From positions 78,882-142,881 of the forward strand of contig CAJUMA010000003.1 of NCBI GenBank assembly GCA_910587065.1: DNA of 64,000 nt. Reading direction: 5' to 3'. Shown here one piece after another: positions 1 to 8,228 of this stretch (its first letter is position 1; each line of letters opens with the position of its first letter). Under the pieces are notes generated by a model. That model was not told the DNA's origin and did not search any database. It saw only the letters and a program-made list of their open reading frames with translations. This stretch comes from an uncultured Bacilli bacterium. GTDB lineage: Bacteria; Bacillota_I; Bacilli_A; RF39; UBA660. The position numbers were made by a program, and so were the translations under genes.

Positions 1-882
1 ATTTTAAGATACACAGAATGTATAGATGAAATAATAACTAAGCTTGAAAGTATTAATTCTAATACAATCATTGTTGGAACTGGAGGAAGTAAAGTAGTAG
101 CTAAATTTTTAAGTAATATCTTAGAAAAAAAGAACAATATAATTACAAGCGTAATGGATGCACGAGATTTACATCATAAAAATCTTGCTTCATTTAATAA
201 TATATTTATAATTTCTTACAGTGGTTCAAACTATGGAGTTAAATCTTCTATAATCGATGGTAAATCTGCCTATCTTCTTTCTCATAGAAAAACAAAAATT
301 AGTAATGAAACTTTATTACACTATGAAGCAAGTTCAAAAAAAAGTTTTATATCACTAGAGGCAACTCTTATTCCCAATTCTATTCTTTTAAGATATTATT
401 TAGGAGATAATTTTGCTATAATATTAGATGAAATATTTGAAAGTATTGATGCCTCTTTAACTTTAGAATTAAAAGGAAATCATTTAAATATATTCTCGGG
501 TATTGAAACTGCCTCTTCAGAAGAATTTATAACATCAACTCTCGTAGAGACAGGAATAAAAAGTCCATTAGTACATGAAAAATATTCTTATTGTCATGGT
601 CGGAGTACGATTAATAAAGATCATGCATCATCTTGCATTTATTTAGGCTACAATAATACAGATTTAGATATAAAATTAAAAGAAGTAATAGGTAAAACAA
701 TGGCAAATCATCTTATAATGGAATCCTACTTTGAAGATCCTATTATAAATGACTATTATTTAACTTTACAAAGTATGGTTTTATTAATGAATATAGCAAG
801 AGCAAAAAAAATAAATTTAAGAAGTATTAAATATGACAAGGAAGCTGTCAGAAATTTATATTATTTTAAAGGGAGTATGTAA
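1..882 (+). CDS. SIS domain sugar-phosphate isomerase/deglycase-like protein, 5' end missing
   Basis: The reading frame is open from the first base, so the true start lies outside the window. About 293 residues are visible. Near the start there is a glycine-rich sugar-phosphate binding loop (IIVGTGGSK, about residue 24) and later ISYSGSNYG, which matches the SIS-domain pattern seen in GlmS and FrlB-type proteins. SIS proteins isomerise or deglycate phosphosugars in the cytoplasm. It ends 1 nt before a PfkB-type kinase, a SIS plus PfkB pairing that recalls fructoselysine-type sugar salvage (FrlB/FrlD). The substrate cannot be read from the sequence. The call of SIS fold is fairly safe; the exact reaction is not. 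Confidence 0.65.
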   Translation: MLRYTECIDEIITKLESINSNTIIVGTGGSKVVAKFLSNILEKKNNIITSVMDARDLHHKNLASFNNIFIISYSGSNYGVKSSIIDGKSAYLLSHRKTKISNETLLHYEASSKKSFISLEATLIPNSILLRYYLGDNFAIILDEIFESIDASLTLELKGNHLNIFSGIETASSEEFITSTLVETGIKSPLVHEKYSYCHGRSTINKDHASSCIYLGYNNTDLDIKLKEVIGKTMANHLIMESYFEDPIINDYYLTLQSMVLLMNIARAKKINLRSIKYDKEAVRNLYYFKGSM

Positions 883-883
883 T

Positions 884-1792
884 ATGCGAGTAATAAGTTT
901 TGGTGATTTATATATCGATTATTATTTGAGTAACGATTTAGTTTTGGGCATATGTGGCGGAAAAACAAATGCTAATGTTATTGCCAATTTAGCAAAATAT
1001 TATGATACGGCATTCTATGGTGTGTGTGGGAATGATGCGCAAGGAGATGTAGCTATAAAATCTCTTAGTTGCCTTGGCGTAGATACGAGTAATATTGAAA
1101 GAGTGGAAGGGCATACAAAAGCTTTCTTTATCGATTCTAAAGGTTATAGCACAACGTGTCCTTACTGTGGACGCAAACTTGCATATAAAAATAACAAGTA
1201 TGATCCAAAAAAAATTCTTCCTTTTATACAAGAAGATGATTTTATTGTTATTGATAATTTGAATGCAGGTGTTTTAGAAGTTTTAAATAATACTAATAAT
1301 AAAGCATTTTTAGATATAGGCTATTTAGGTAATCTTCTATATCTAAGTTTAGATGAAATCATTGACATTTTAAAAGATAGATTTGAAATAATTAATATGA
1401 ATGGAAAAGTGTATGATGTCTTAAGAAATAAATTTAAACTTGATTTAGTAGACTTTTATGAACTTATTAATCCCAATGTCTTAATAATTACAAGAGGCAA
1501 AAAAGGCGCTGATATTGTTCATGATGGAGTGGTGTATGAAAAAATAATAACTGATCCAGTAAGCGAAGTTGATGTATCTAGTGCAGGGGATTCTTTCTTT
1601 TCTGAATTTATTAGAACTATTATTGATGCAGAGTTTTCCGTAAATGAAAAAATAATTTCTCTTGCATATATGCGAGCTAGTTCAATTTCAAGGTTTTGTA
1701 TTACTAACTATGGAGCTAGGACGCATCTTGAACCATTAACAAAAATAGATAATTACATTGAATGTATTTGTACTGATATCACAGTAAAATAA
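884..1792 (+). CDS. PfkB-family carbohydrate kinase
   Basis: Cytoplasmic sugar or nucleoside kinase of about 302 residues. The N-terminal part has the ribokinase-type FGDLYID start and a GGKTNANVIANLA substrate motif. The C-terminal signature is DVSSAGDSFFSEF, with the catalytic base Asp at about residue 236. Ser replaces the usual Gly in GAGD. I start it at the ATG at 884 because GGGAG sits 8 nt upstream; an upstream in-frame start at 833 would overlap the SIS gene by 50 nt and lacks such a site. A CPYCGRK motif (Cys92, Cys95) is an unusual insertion for the family. It is probably co-transcribed with the upstream SIS gene and phosphorylates the same unknown sugar. Confidence 0.75.
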   Translation: MRVISFGDLYIDYYLSNDLVLGICGGKTNANVIANLAKYYDTAFYGVCGNDAQGDVAIKSLSCLGVDTSNIERVEGHTKAFFIDSKGYSTTCPYCGRKLAYKNNKYDPKKILPFIQEDDFIVIDNLNAGVLEVLNNTNNKAFLDIGYLGNLLYLSLDEIIDILKDRFEIINMNGKVYDVLRNKFKLDLVDFYELINPNVLIITRGKKGADIVHDGVVYEKIITDPVSEVDVSSAGDSFFSEFIRTIIDAEFSVNEKIISLAYMRASSISRFCITNYGARTHLEPLTKIDNYIECICTDITVK

Positions 1793-1821
1793 ATAACCTA
1801 GATTTATATAGGCAAATATTG

Positions 1822-1827
1822 TATAAT
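1822..1827 (+). promoter_or_regulatory. -10 promoter element for the ABC gene
   Basis: TATAAT lies 24 nt upstream of the GTG start at 1851 in the 58-nt gap after the PfkB gene. No good -35 hexamer was seen, so the ABC gene may have its own weak promoter or be read through from the SIS-PfkB pair. Confidence 0.35.
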
Positions 1828-1850
1828 AAAAGAACAAAAGAGAAAGTTAC

Positions 1851-3380
1851 GTGATATTAATGAAAGAATTACTTAAGAATACTAATATAAGCGAATGGTT
1901 TTTAACAGGAATATATAAAGTTGCGATATATATATGCTGGTTTCTATTTGCTTGTGCTTTCAACGTTTTCTTAAGAGATTCAATAGATGATGTAAAATTA
2001 ATTTTATTAGTAATATCTTTACTTGTACTCTATGGTATTCGAGTATTTTTAAAAAACTTGTATAAAAAGAATGCCAATAATAGTTACTATAATTTAAAAC
2101 ATTCAATTGAAATGTATTATTTTCAAAAATTAAATAGAATTAGTTATAAAGATTTAGAGAATATTGATAAAGAAGATTTAGCAAACAGAATATTAGAAGT
2201 ATCATATAACTATACAAAAATAATATCAGACATATTTGAGTATATAATTCCAGCTTTAGTTGGCGTCTTTATTCTTTTTGTTAAATTACTTGATTTAAAT
2301 AAAATATTTGCCATTTTTACTTTCTTTTCTCTAATTGGAATTCTTGTCTATTCTTACTCTAATATAGCAGATGAAGAAATAAAAATCACAAATTATAATG
2401 ACTTACTAAAAGAATTTATTTCGAAAATTATGTCAATTAGAAAACTTAATATTTTCGACTACTGTGTTGATAAATTAAATAAAGAAAAAGAAAATGATAT
2501 ATGTATATTAAAAAATAATGACACAGTAAGTGATTTAAAATTTACTAATTTAATATTTGTTCTAATCAGTATTATTTTAATATCTTCGTTTCTTTTTGTA
2601 AATAATACAATTACGCGTTTAGGTTTAATAATCTTCTTTATTATAATAGTTTTAAAACTTCAAGATTTACTTTATAAAATAAATCCTGCAATAAAAAATA
2701 TGTTTTCTTCCTCTAAAAATAAAGTTATTTTAGATAATATTTTAAAGTATACTTATAAACCCAAGATAAATACATCATGGAAAAAAATAAATATAAAAAA
2801 TGGCTTAGTAAATTATAATGATACGACAGAAGATATAAAAATACCTTCTTTTGAACTATTAAAAAAAGATCACATTAGTATTATGGGGGCATCAGGGCAA
2901 GGTAAATCAACAATTTTAAATATTTTAAGTGGAATATTTGAACTTGATGAAGGAGATATTTTATTTGATGGCAACAGTACAGATGAAATAGTTGATGCCT
3001 ATTACTCCAGTAGCGCTACAATCTTTAGTATTTCCTTAAGAGATAATTTAAAATTTGGAAGAGAAGAACTTGATGAAAAATTATTAGACTTGATTGATGA
3101 AATTGGTCTTACTGGTTGGTATAATACATTGTCATCTGGTTTAGATGAAATACTTAATCCTAGTATCAGTGAAGATATAGCCGAAAAAATTAATATTATA
3201 AGAGCTATAATAAGTGATAAAGATATTTATTTCTTTGATGAACCAACTTCTTCACTAGATACAGATTCCGAAAAGAAAGTAGCTGCTTTATTTAAGAAGT
3301 ATTTTAAAGATAAAACATATATTTTAATATCGAAAAAAACTCTTTTAACTAATATGTGCAAAAAAACATTATTTTATTAA
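1851..3380 (+). CDS. Exporter-type ABC protein (membrane domain fused to ATPase) with degenerate motifs
   Basis: The 509-residue protein has about five to six hydrophobic segments in the first 300 residues and a nucleotide-binding domain in the last 200, the layout of ABC half-transporters. Walker A is GASGQGKST (about residue 346) and Walker B with D-loop is YFFDEPTSSLD (about 460). The LSGGQ signature is replaced by SISED and the switch histidine after Walker B is Lys (ILISKK). So ATP binding looks intact but the partner-site signature is lost. A homodimer would be catalytically impaired; a heterodimer with another ABC subunit outside the window is possible. The start is GTG at 1851 or ATG at 1860; the Shine-Dalgarno is weak. 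A terminator follows at 3416. Confidence 0.7.
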   Translation: MILMKELLKNTNISEWFLTGIYKVAIYICWFLFACAFNVFLRDSIDDVKLILLVISLLVLYGIRVFLKNLYKKNANNSYYNLKHSIEMYYFQKLNRISYKDLENIDKEDLANRILEVSYNYTKIISDIFEYIIPALVGVFILFVKLLDLNKIFAIFTFFSLIGILVYSYSNIADEEIKITNYNDLLKEFISKIMSIRKLNIFDYCVDKLNKEKENDICILKNNDTVSDLKFTNLIFVLISIILISSFLFVNNTITRLGLIIFFIIIVLKLQDLLYKINPAIKNMFSSSKNKVILDNILKYTYKPKINTSWKKINIKNGLVNYNDTTEDIKIPSFELLKKDHISIMGASGQGKSTILNILSGIFELDEGDILFDGNSTDEIVDAYYSSSATIFSISLRDNLKFGREELDEKLLDLIDEIGLTGWYNTLSSGLDEILNPSISEDIAEKINIIRAIISDKDIYFFDEPTSSLDTDSEKKVAALFKKYFKDKTYILISKKTLLTNMCKKTLFY

Positions 3381-3415
3381 AAATCATACTTTATTAGAAA
3401 AAGAACCATTACTAT

Positions 3416-3446
3416 AAAAAATCAGTTCATTTTGAACTGATTTTTT
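3416..3446 (+). terminator. Rho-independent terminator after the ABC gene
   Basis: Perfect stem ATCAGTTCA / TGAACTGAT (3421-3429 with 3433-3441), 3-nt loop, A-run before and T-run after it, so it may work in both directions. Confidence 0.85.
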
Positions 3447-3523
3447 AATGGGCTCTTTAAGTCCGGTACAGAATAATAGATTTATGATATATTTAATTTG
3501 AAGGTAGGTGGTAATATTTTTTC

Positions 3524-3594
3524 CCCTTATAAGTATTAAGAACTTGACTGCAGTAAGATTATAAAGGGGAGCACGAGAAAAATCGTGTTTTTTT
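3524..3594 (+). ncRNA. Possible small structured RNA with terminator
   Basis: In the gap between the ABC terminator and the convergent ZIP gene, CCCCTTATAA (3524-3533) can pair with TTATAAAGGGG (3560-3570, one bulged A). A hairpin CACGA / TCGTG (3572-3576 with 3583-3587) follows at once, ending in seven T residues. No plus-strand ORF is present. This looks like a short transcript of about 70-130 nt ending in a terminator that overlaps the stop of the ZIP gene. I could not match it to a known RNA family. It could also be only a terminator for leftover transcription. Confidence 0.3.
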
Positions 3595-4381
3595 ATGCTG
3601 CTATAAGTTCAAGAATCATCATAACGACAAATCCAACTAGACTAATATAAGCCATAAGTGTTTTATGTTTTGAGTCCATTGCTTCTGGTACTAGTTCTTC
3701 GACTACAACAAATATCATAGCTCCAGCTGCAAAAGCTAGTAAGTAAGGTAGAATTAATTTAATCTTTAAGGCTAGAAATACTCCCAAAATTGCTGCTATA
3801 GGTTCAACAATTCCAGTAAGAGAGCCTATAATAAATGATTTCTTTCTTGAGTATCCTGCGTTTCTAAGGGGAATAGAAATAGCAGCTCCTTCTGGAAAAT
3901 TTTGAATACCTATACCAATAGCTAAAGAAATTGCTCCTGCCACAGTAGCTCCCTCAATACCATAAGTAATAGATCCAAATGCACAGCCAATTGCCATTCC
4001 TTCAGGAATATTATGCAAAACTATTGATACAATTAATAGAAGGGTACTTTTAAAACTCTTATTATTTGGAACTATATATTTGTTTGTAAATTTATCACCA
4101 ACAATTAAAAGAAATGAGCCAATCAGAATACTAAGTGAAACAATCAATGCAGCATTTAAGTTTAAATTATTAGCTTGTTCTATTGACGGAAGCAATAACG
4201 AAAAAATCCCAGCAGCTAACATTATGCCGCCTGATAAAGCAATCATTGCATTCATTATTTCTTTTTTTACATTTTTAAAAAAGAAAACAGCAGCTGCACC
4301 AAGACAGGTAACACTAAATGTTAACATCGAAGCTATTAAAGCTTGACTATAAACATTTAAATCATAAAAAAAATTAATCAT
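3593..4381 (-). CDS. ZIP family divalent metal transporter
   Basis: Integral membrane protein of 262 residues with about eight membrane segments. The two metal-site helices are clear: HNIPEGMAIG and QNFPEGAAIS, the HN-PEG and N-PEG motifs of ZIP/ZupT transporters that import zinc and related divalent metals into the cytoplasm. The start is supported by GAGGG about 8 nt upstream on the minus strand. It stands as a single minus-strand gene downstream of RNase J, separated by only 44 nt, so the two may share a transcript. Its stop overlaps a plus-strand terminator. Family assignment is firm; the preferred metal is not readable. Confidence 0.85.
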   Translation of the reverse strand: MINFFYDLNVYSQALIASMLTFSVTCLGAAAVFFFKNVKKEIMNAMIALSGGIMLAAGIFSLLLPSIEQANNLNLNAALIVSLSILIGSFLLIVGDKFTNKYIVPNNKSFKSTLLLIVSIVLHNIPEGMAIGCAFGSITYGIEGATVAGAISLAIGIGIQNFPEGAAISIPLRNAGYSRKKSFIIGSLTGIVEPIAAILGVFLALKIKLILPYLLAFAAGAMIFVVVEELVPEAMDSKHKTLMAYISLVGFVVMMILELIAA

Positions 4382-4425
4382 ATATATCCCTCACGATATA
4401 TTATGATTAATTTATCACACTGCCA

Positions 4426-6096
4426 CTATTTTTTTACTTCCATAATAACGGGCAAAATCATTGGCCTTCTACCAGTACGTTCATTAATAAACATATTAAG
4501 TTCTAATATAACTTGGTTTTTAATATCTGTAATACTATATTTGCCACTTAGAGATTTATTGACAATTTCGGAAACCTTTTGTTCAATCTCTTTTATTAGG
4601 TTAGCATTTTCATTAACAAGTACAAATCCACGAGTTGTTATATTTGGCTTAATTAATAATTGATGTTTTTCTGGATTTATATTAAGTATTGTTACTAAAA
4701 CACCATCATTACTCATAATCTTACGATCTTTAATAACAACAGATCCAATGTCGCCAACTCTCGAACCATCAACATAAACATCTCCAGCTGGAATTGGCTT
4801 TCCACGGTGCACTCCTGAATTATCCATAATTACTGAATCACCATTTTTACAAATAAAGATATTCTCTTCTGGTATACCACAAGATACAGCCAAGTCAGCA
4901 TGTTGTTTTAACATTCTGTATTCACCGTGAATGGGCATTAAATATTCTGGCTTTAAAAGTCGCATCATCCATTTTAGTTCCTCGGCCTTAGCATGCCCCG
5001 ATGTATGAATATCAGGGAACTGTGAGTTAGTATAAACTTTTACACCCTTTAAATAGAATTTATTAATTATTCTATTAATACTTGATGAATTACCTGGAAT
5101 TGGATTTGAGGCAAAGACGATTATATCATCAGGAAGTAACTGAACTTGTTTGTGAACACCATTCGCTATTCTTGATAACGCCGCTAAAGGTTCACCCTGA
5201 GATCCTGTACACAATATACATATTTCGTGCTTTTTTAAATCTTTAGCCTGATTAGTATCAATAAATATTGAAGAATCAGTTATAAGTCCATTTTTAATCG
5301 CGATATCTTTAGCATTTTCCATACTTCTACCAAAAGTAATTATCTTTCGATTATTTTCTCTACAAGTTTCAATTATATGTTTAATACGATAGATATTTGA
5401 TGCAAATGTTGAAAGAATAATACGGTTTGTTGTTGCTCTTGCAAATACATCGCCTAAAGCCTCATCAACAATTTCTTCACTTGCCGAAAACCCAGGAGAT
5501 AAAGCATTAGTACTTTCAGATAAGAGCAATTTAACTCCCTCATCTCCTAAACGAGCCATTTTATGAATATCAGCCATTGGCCCAATTGGTGTTAAATCAA
5601 ACTTAAAGTCTCCAGTATGAATTATTGTTCCATTAGGAGTTCTTACAACTATTGCGTAAGAATCTGGTATAGAGTGAGTAGTTCTTATAAATTCAACTGT
5701 AATATTTTTAAATTTAATAATAGAACTATCATCAAATAATTCGATATTACTATACCCAACACTTCTATCTATTAATTTCTTTGTTATTAAATCTTGTGCG
5801 ATACGTGATGCATACACAACAGGTATATTAACATTTTGTAATAAATATGAAATGCCACCAATATGATCTTCATGACCATGGGTAATAAATAAAGCCTTTA
5901 TCTTATTTTCATTTTGTTTTAAATAAGTGAAGTCTTGTATAACATAATCAACTCCTAAAAGTTCATCTCTAGGAAACATAACCCCAGCATCAATTATTAC
6001 AAGCTCATTCTTATATTCAACCACATACATATTTTTACCAACTTCGCCTAAACCACCAAGGGCAAAAACAGACGTGTAATTATCGTTTTTGTTCAT
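4426..6096 (-). CDS. rnjA: Ribonuclease J (RNase J1-type)
   Basis: The 556-residue cytoplasmic metallo-beta-lactamase/beta-CASP nuclease acts in mRNA decay and rRNA 5' maturation. The N-terminal FALGGLGEVGKN and the metal site HGHEDH (residues 73-78) are intact, as are the later HTGDFKFD, GSQGEP and HTSGHA motifs. The C-terminal end RRPMILPVIMEV matches RNase J1 of Bacillus closely, so I favour J1 over J2, which often lacks catalytic residues. A strong AAGGAGG lies 8 nt before the ATG on the minus strand. Length is typical (about 555). Confidence 0.93.
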   Translation of the reverse strand: MNKNDNYTSVFALGGLGEVGKNMYVVEYKNELVIIDAGVMFPRDELLGVDYVIQDFTYLKQNENKIKALFITHGHEDHIGGISYLLQNVNIPVVYASRIAQDLITKKLIDRSVGYSNIELFDDSSIIKFKNITVEFIRTTHSIPDSYAIVVRTPNGTIIHTGDFKFDLTPIGPMADIHKMARLGDEGVKLLLSESTNALSPGFSASEEIVDEALGDVFARATTNRIILSTFASNIYRIKHIIETCRENNRKIITFGRSMENAKDIAIKNGLITDSSIFIDTNQAKDLKKHEICILCTGSQGEPLAALSRIANGVHKQVQLLPDDIIVFASNPIPGNSSSINRIINKFYLKGVKVYTNSQFPDIHTSGHAKAEELKWMMRLLKPEYLMPIHGEYRMLKQHADLAVSCGIPEENIFICKNGDSVIMDNSGVHRGKPIPAGDVYVDGSRVGDIGSVVIKDRKIMSNDGVLVTILNINPEKHQLLIKPNITTRGFVLVNENANLIKEIEQKVSEIVNKSLSGKYSITDIKNQVILELNMFINERTGRRPMILPVIMEVKK

Positions 6097-6246
6097 TTTA
6101 TCCTCCTTAAATAAAAAAATAAGTATAAATAAAGCTCTCAGGTACTTATTAATATACTATAAATTGCTCAATTTGTCTAGGCTAGATAAGTATTTTTGAC
6201 ATAAAAATGAATTAAAGTTTTATTTCTTCATATACCTTATTAGGAG

Positions 6247-7338
6247 ATGATTTTTATAAAAAAGTTAATTTTATTAATGATTGGACTACTTCTTTTATCA
6301 GGATGCGGAGCAAAAAGTACTGATACTTTAAAATCGTTTAAAGATCATAACGCTAAGCATACAACTTATGAACTTAATGGTACTATGAAAATAGTTAGTA
6401 ATGAAGATGAGTTTACCTATAATGTTACGGTAGGAGTAAGTGATAATAAACATTATAAAGTATCTTTAGTGAATACTATTAATAATCATGAACAAGTAAT
6501 TTTAAGAAATGATGATGGGGTTTATGTTGTTACTCCTGAGTTAAATAAAAGTTTTAAGTTTATGAGCGAATGGCCTAATAATTCTAGTCAAGCGTACTTA
6601 CTTGAATCTTTAGTAAATGACGTTAATAAAGATGCATCAAGCACTGTAAAAGAAGAAGGCGGTGGCTACCTAATTACTTCTAAAGTAGATTATCCAAACA
6701 ATCAAAAATTACATCATGAAACAATAGAAACAGACAAAGACTTTAATATAAAAAAAGTTAGCGTAAAAACAGAAGAAGATAAAACAGAAATAGAAGTAAA
6801 TATAACTAAAATTAATTATAAGCCTAAATTTTCGAACGACTATTTTAGTTTAGACAATCTCGTAAAGGAAGAAACAACAACAGATAAGAAAAAAGATGAA
6901 AAACTTGATGAAGAATGTTTAGCAAGTTGCACTGATACAGAAGCAAACTGCAAATCTACTTGTAAAATAGAAGCAAGCTCTAATATTTTAGAAGATATTA
7001 TTTATCCTCTATATGTTCCAACTGATACATATCTTTCAGGAAAAGACACAGTCTCAACAGATAATGGAAATAGAATAATATTAACATTTGCGGGAGTAGA
7101 TCCGTTTATCTTAGTAGAAGAAGCATCTAACATGAATGATACCCTTGATATAATTCCCGTTAATGGCGAACCATTATTTTTAGGGTCAACTATTGGGGCT
7201 ATTTCTGATAATTCAATATATTGGACAAGTAATGGAGTTGATTATTACTTAACAAGTAAGACATTAGATGCCAGTGAAATGATGACAATTGCAGAAAGTT
7301 TAGAGAATTCATCAAATTTAGTTGCAGGACTAAAATAG
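6247..7338 (+). CDS. YdcC/GerS-like lipoprotein (LolA fold)
   Basis: Lipoprotein of about 363 residues with a short hydrophobic signal and lipobox LLSGC. Residues 65-130 contain ILRNDDGVYVVTPELNKSF and WPNNSSQAYLLESLV, which I recognise from Bacillus YdcC and the GerS-type LolA-like lipoproteins; GerS is needed for cortex hydrolysis during germination in Clostridioides. An insert with four Cys (CLASC then CKSTC, about residues 223-239) is unusual. The ATG at 6247 directly abuts its AGGAG (6242-6246), leaving no spacer, so translation may begin at a non-ATG codon such as ATA at 6256 (which would give MKKLILL). Its presence fits the ger genes and spo0A nearby. Confidence 0.7.
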   Translation: MIFIKKLILLMIGLLLLSGCGAKSTDTLKSFKDHNAKHTTYELNGTMKIVSNEDEFTYNVTVGVSDNKHYKVSLVNTINNHEQVILRNDDGVYVVTPELNKSFKFMSEWPNNSSQAYLLESLVNDVNKDASSTVKEEGGGYLITSKVDYPNNQKLHHETIETDKDFNIKKVSVKTEEDKTEIEVNITKINYKPKFSNDYFSLDNLVKEETTTDKKKDEKLDEECLASCTDTEANCKSTCKIEASSNILEDIIYPLYVPTDTYLSGKDTVSTDNGNRIILTFAGVDPFILVEEASNMNDTLDIIPVNGEPLFLGSTIGAISDNSIYWTSNGVDYYLTSKTLDASEMMTIAESLENSSNLVAGLK

Positions 7339-7374
7339 TTGCTATATAATATATAGCCATGAAGAGGTGTAGTT

Positions 7375-7560
7375 ATGAAAAACAAAATAAATAGCATTAG
7401 CGCATTATTAACAGCGTTTGAATCTCGCAACGAACAACTGCACGACGAGATAAAGAAAAATGAAGAAGCAATAGAAGAAATGAAAGCTGAATTAGCTGGA
7501 CTATTAGAAAATGAATCTGAGCAAAGTCAAGCTGTATCAACAATAGAAATGGTTGCATAA
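7375..7560 (+). CDS. Small coiled-coil protein, function unknown
   Basis: A 61-residue charged, helix-rich protein with a Glu/Lys heptad-like stretch (about residues 18-45) and no membrane segment. It has its own Shine-Dalgarno (AGAGGTG at 7363) and its own terminator overlapping the stop codon, which argues that it is a real gene. It follows the YdcC-like gene by 36 nt. I do not recognise the family. Confidence 0.6.
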   Translation: MKNKINSISALLTAFESRNEQLHDEIKKNEEAIEEMKAELAGLLENESEQSQAVSTIEMVA

Positions 7561-7571
7561 CCATTTTTTTC
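7549..7571 (+). terminator. Terminator after the small coiled-coil gene
   Basis: ATGGTT / AACCAT stem (7549-7554 with 7559-7564), 4-nt loop and seven T residues. The stop codon lies in the hairpin. Confidence 0.75.
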
Positions 7572-7618
7572 ATTGTTTAAACCCTTAATTTATGATATAT
7601 TTGATATAGGTGAATTTT

Positions 7619-8170
7619 ATGAAGAAGAAACAACAAAAACAAACAGAAAGATTTGTAAGTACAGAGATTAAACAAAATAAAATGAGCAATGAAGATTACC
7701 AAAAAATTAAGACTTTCTTTATTGTCTTAGTAATTGTTATTGCCTTATTGGGACTATTATTCTATTTTAATGGAAAAGTTATAACTAAAGATATTTTTTC
7801 CGATTCAACAACAGCACAAACAACTGAACCAACATTTAGCAAAGACATTATTTTAGCTACAGATGTATTTAATCAAAAAGACAAAGAATATATGGTTTTA
7901 ATATATGATTCAAGTGATAAAGAAAGTGGTATACTTTATGATGGCTTATTTAATAGCTACAGTAAAGACAGTGTATTATATGGAGTGGATCTTTCAAACA
8001 AGATGAATAAAGATCATTATAATGCTGATTTAGAAACTGAATTAACCAAACCAACAAAAGCATCAGAATTAGTAGTAAAAGGGCCACGTTTACTCACTAT
8101 AAAAGAGGGAGTAGTAATAGACTATATAAGTGATGCAAACATAATTGTTGAAAAATTAAAGTCTAAATAG
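7619..8170 (+). CDS. Membrane-anchored thioredoxin-fold-like protein lacking CxxC
   Basis: About 183 residues. I choose the ATG at 7619 because AGGTG (7608-7612) lies 6 nt upstream, while the in-frame GTG at 7610 overlaps it. A charged cytoplasmic tail (residues 1-32), one membrane helix (about 33-53) and an outside domain follow. That domain has the strand YMVLIYDSS and a later GPRLLTIKEG, which resembles the cis-Pro loop of thioredoxin folds, but no Cys pair is present, so redox activity is unlikely. The fold assignment is tentative; it may be a scaffold or binding protein at the membrane surface. It lies between the YdcC-like lipoprotein and the S41 protease. Confidence 0.45.
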   Translation: MKKKQQKQTERFVSTEIKQNKMSNEDYQKIKTFFIVLVIVIALLGLLFYFNGKVITKDIFSDSTTAQTTEPTFSKDIILATDVFNQKDKEYMVLIYDSSDKESGILYDGLFNSYSKDSVLYGVDLSNKMNKDHYNADLETELTKPTKASELVVKGPRLLTIKEGVVIDYISDANIIVEKLKSK

Positions 8171-8200
8171 AATACTTTTAAAGTATTCTTTTTCTTTTTA
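8170..8200 (+). terminator. Terminator after the membrane protein
   Basis: GAATACTTT / AAAGTATTC palindrome (8170-8178 with 8180-8188) followed by TTTTTCTTTTT. Confidence 0.75.
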
Positions 8201-8209
8201 TGTTATAAT
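8201..8209 (+). promoter_or_regulatory. Extended -10 promoter of the S41 protease gene
   Basis: TGTTATAAT (TGn plus TATAAT at 8204-8209) lies 19 nt before the ATG at 8229, so the transcript leader would be only about 13 nt and just includes AAGGAGA. Confidence 0.6.
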
Positions 8210-8228
8210 TAACGTAAGGAGAATCAAC

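Noticed and set aside
989..1231. Minus-strand open frame inside the PfkB gene
   Set aside because: It is a shadow frame opposite a well-supported gene and lacks a ribosome site; the same holds for the other antisense frames inside known genes.
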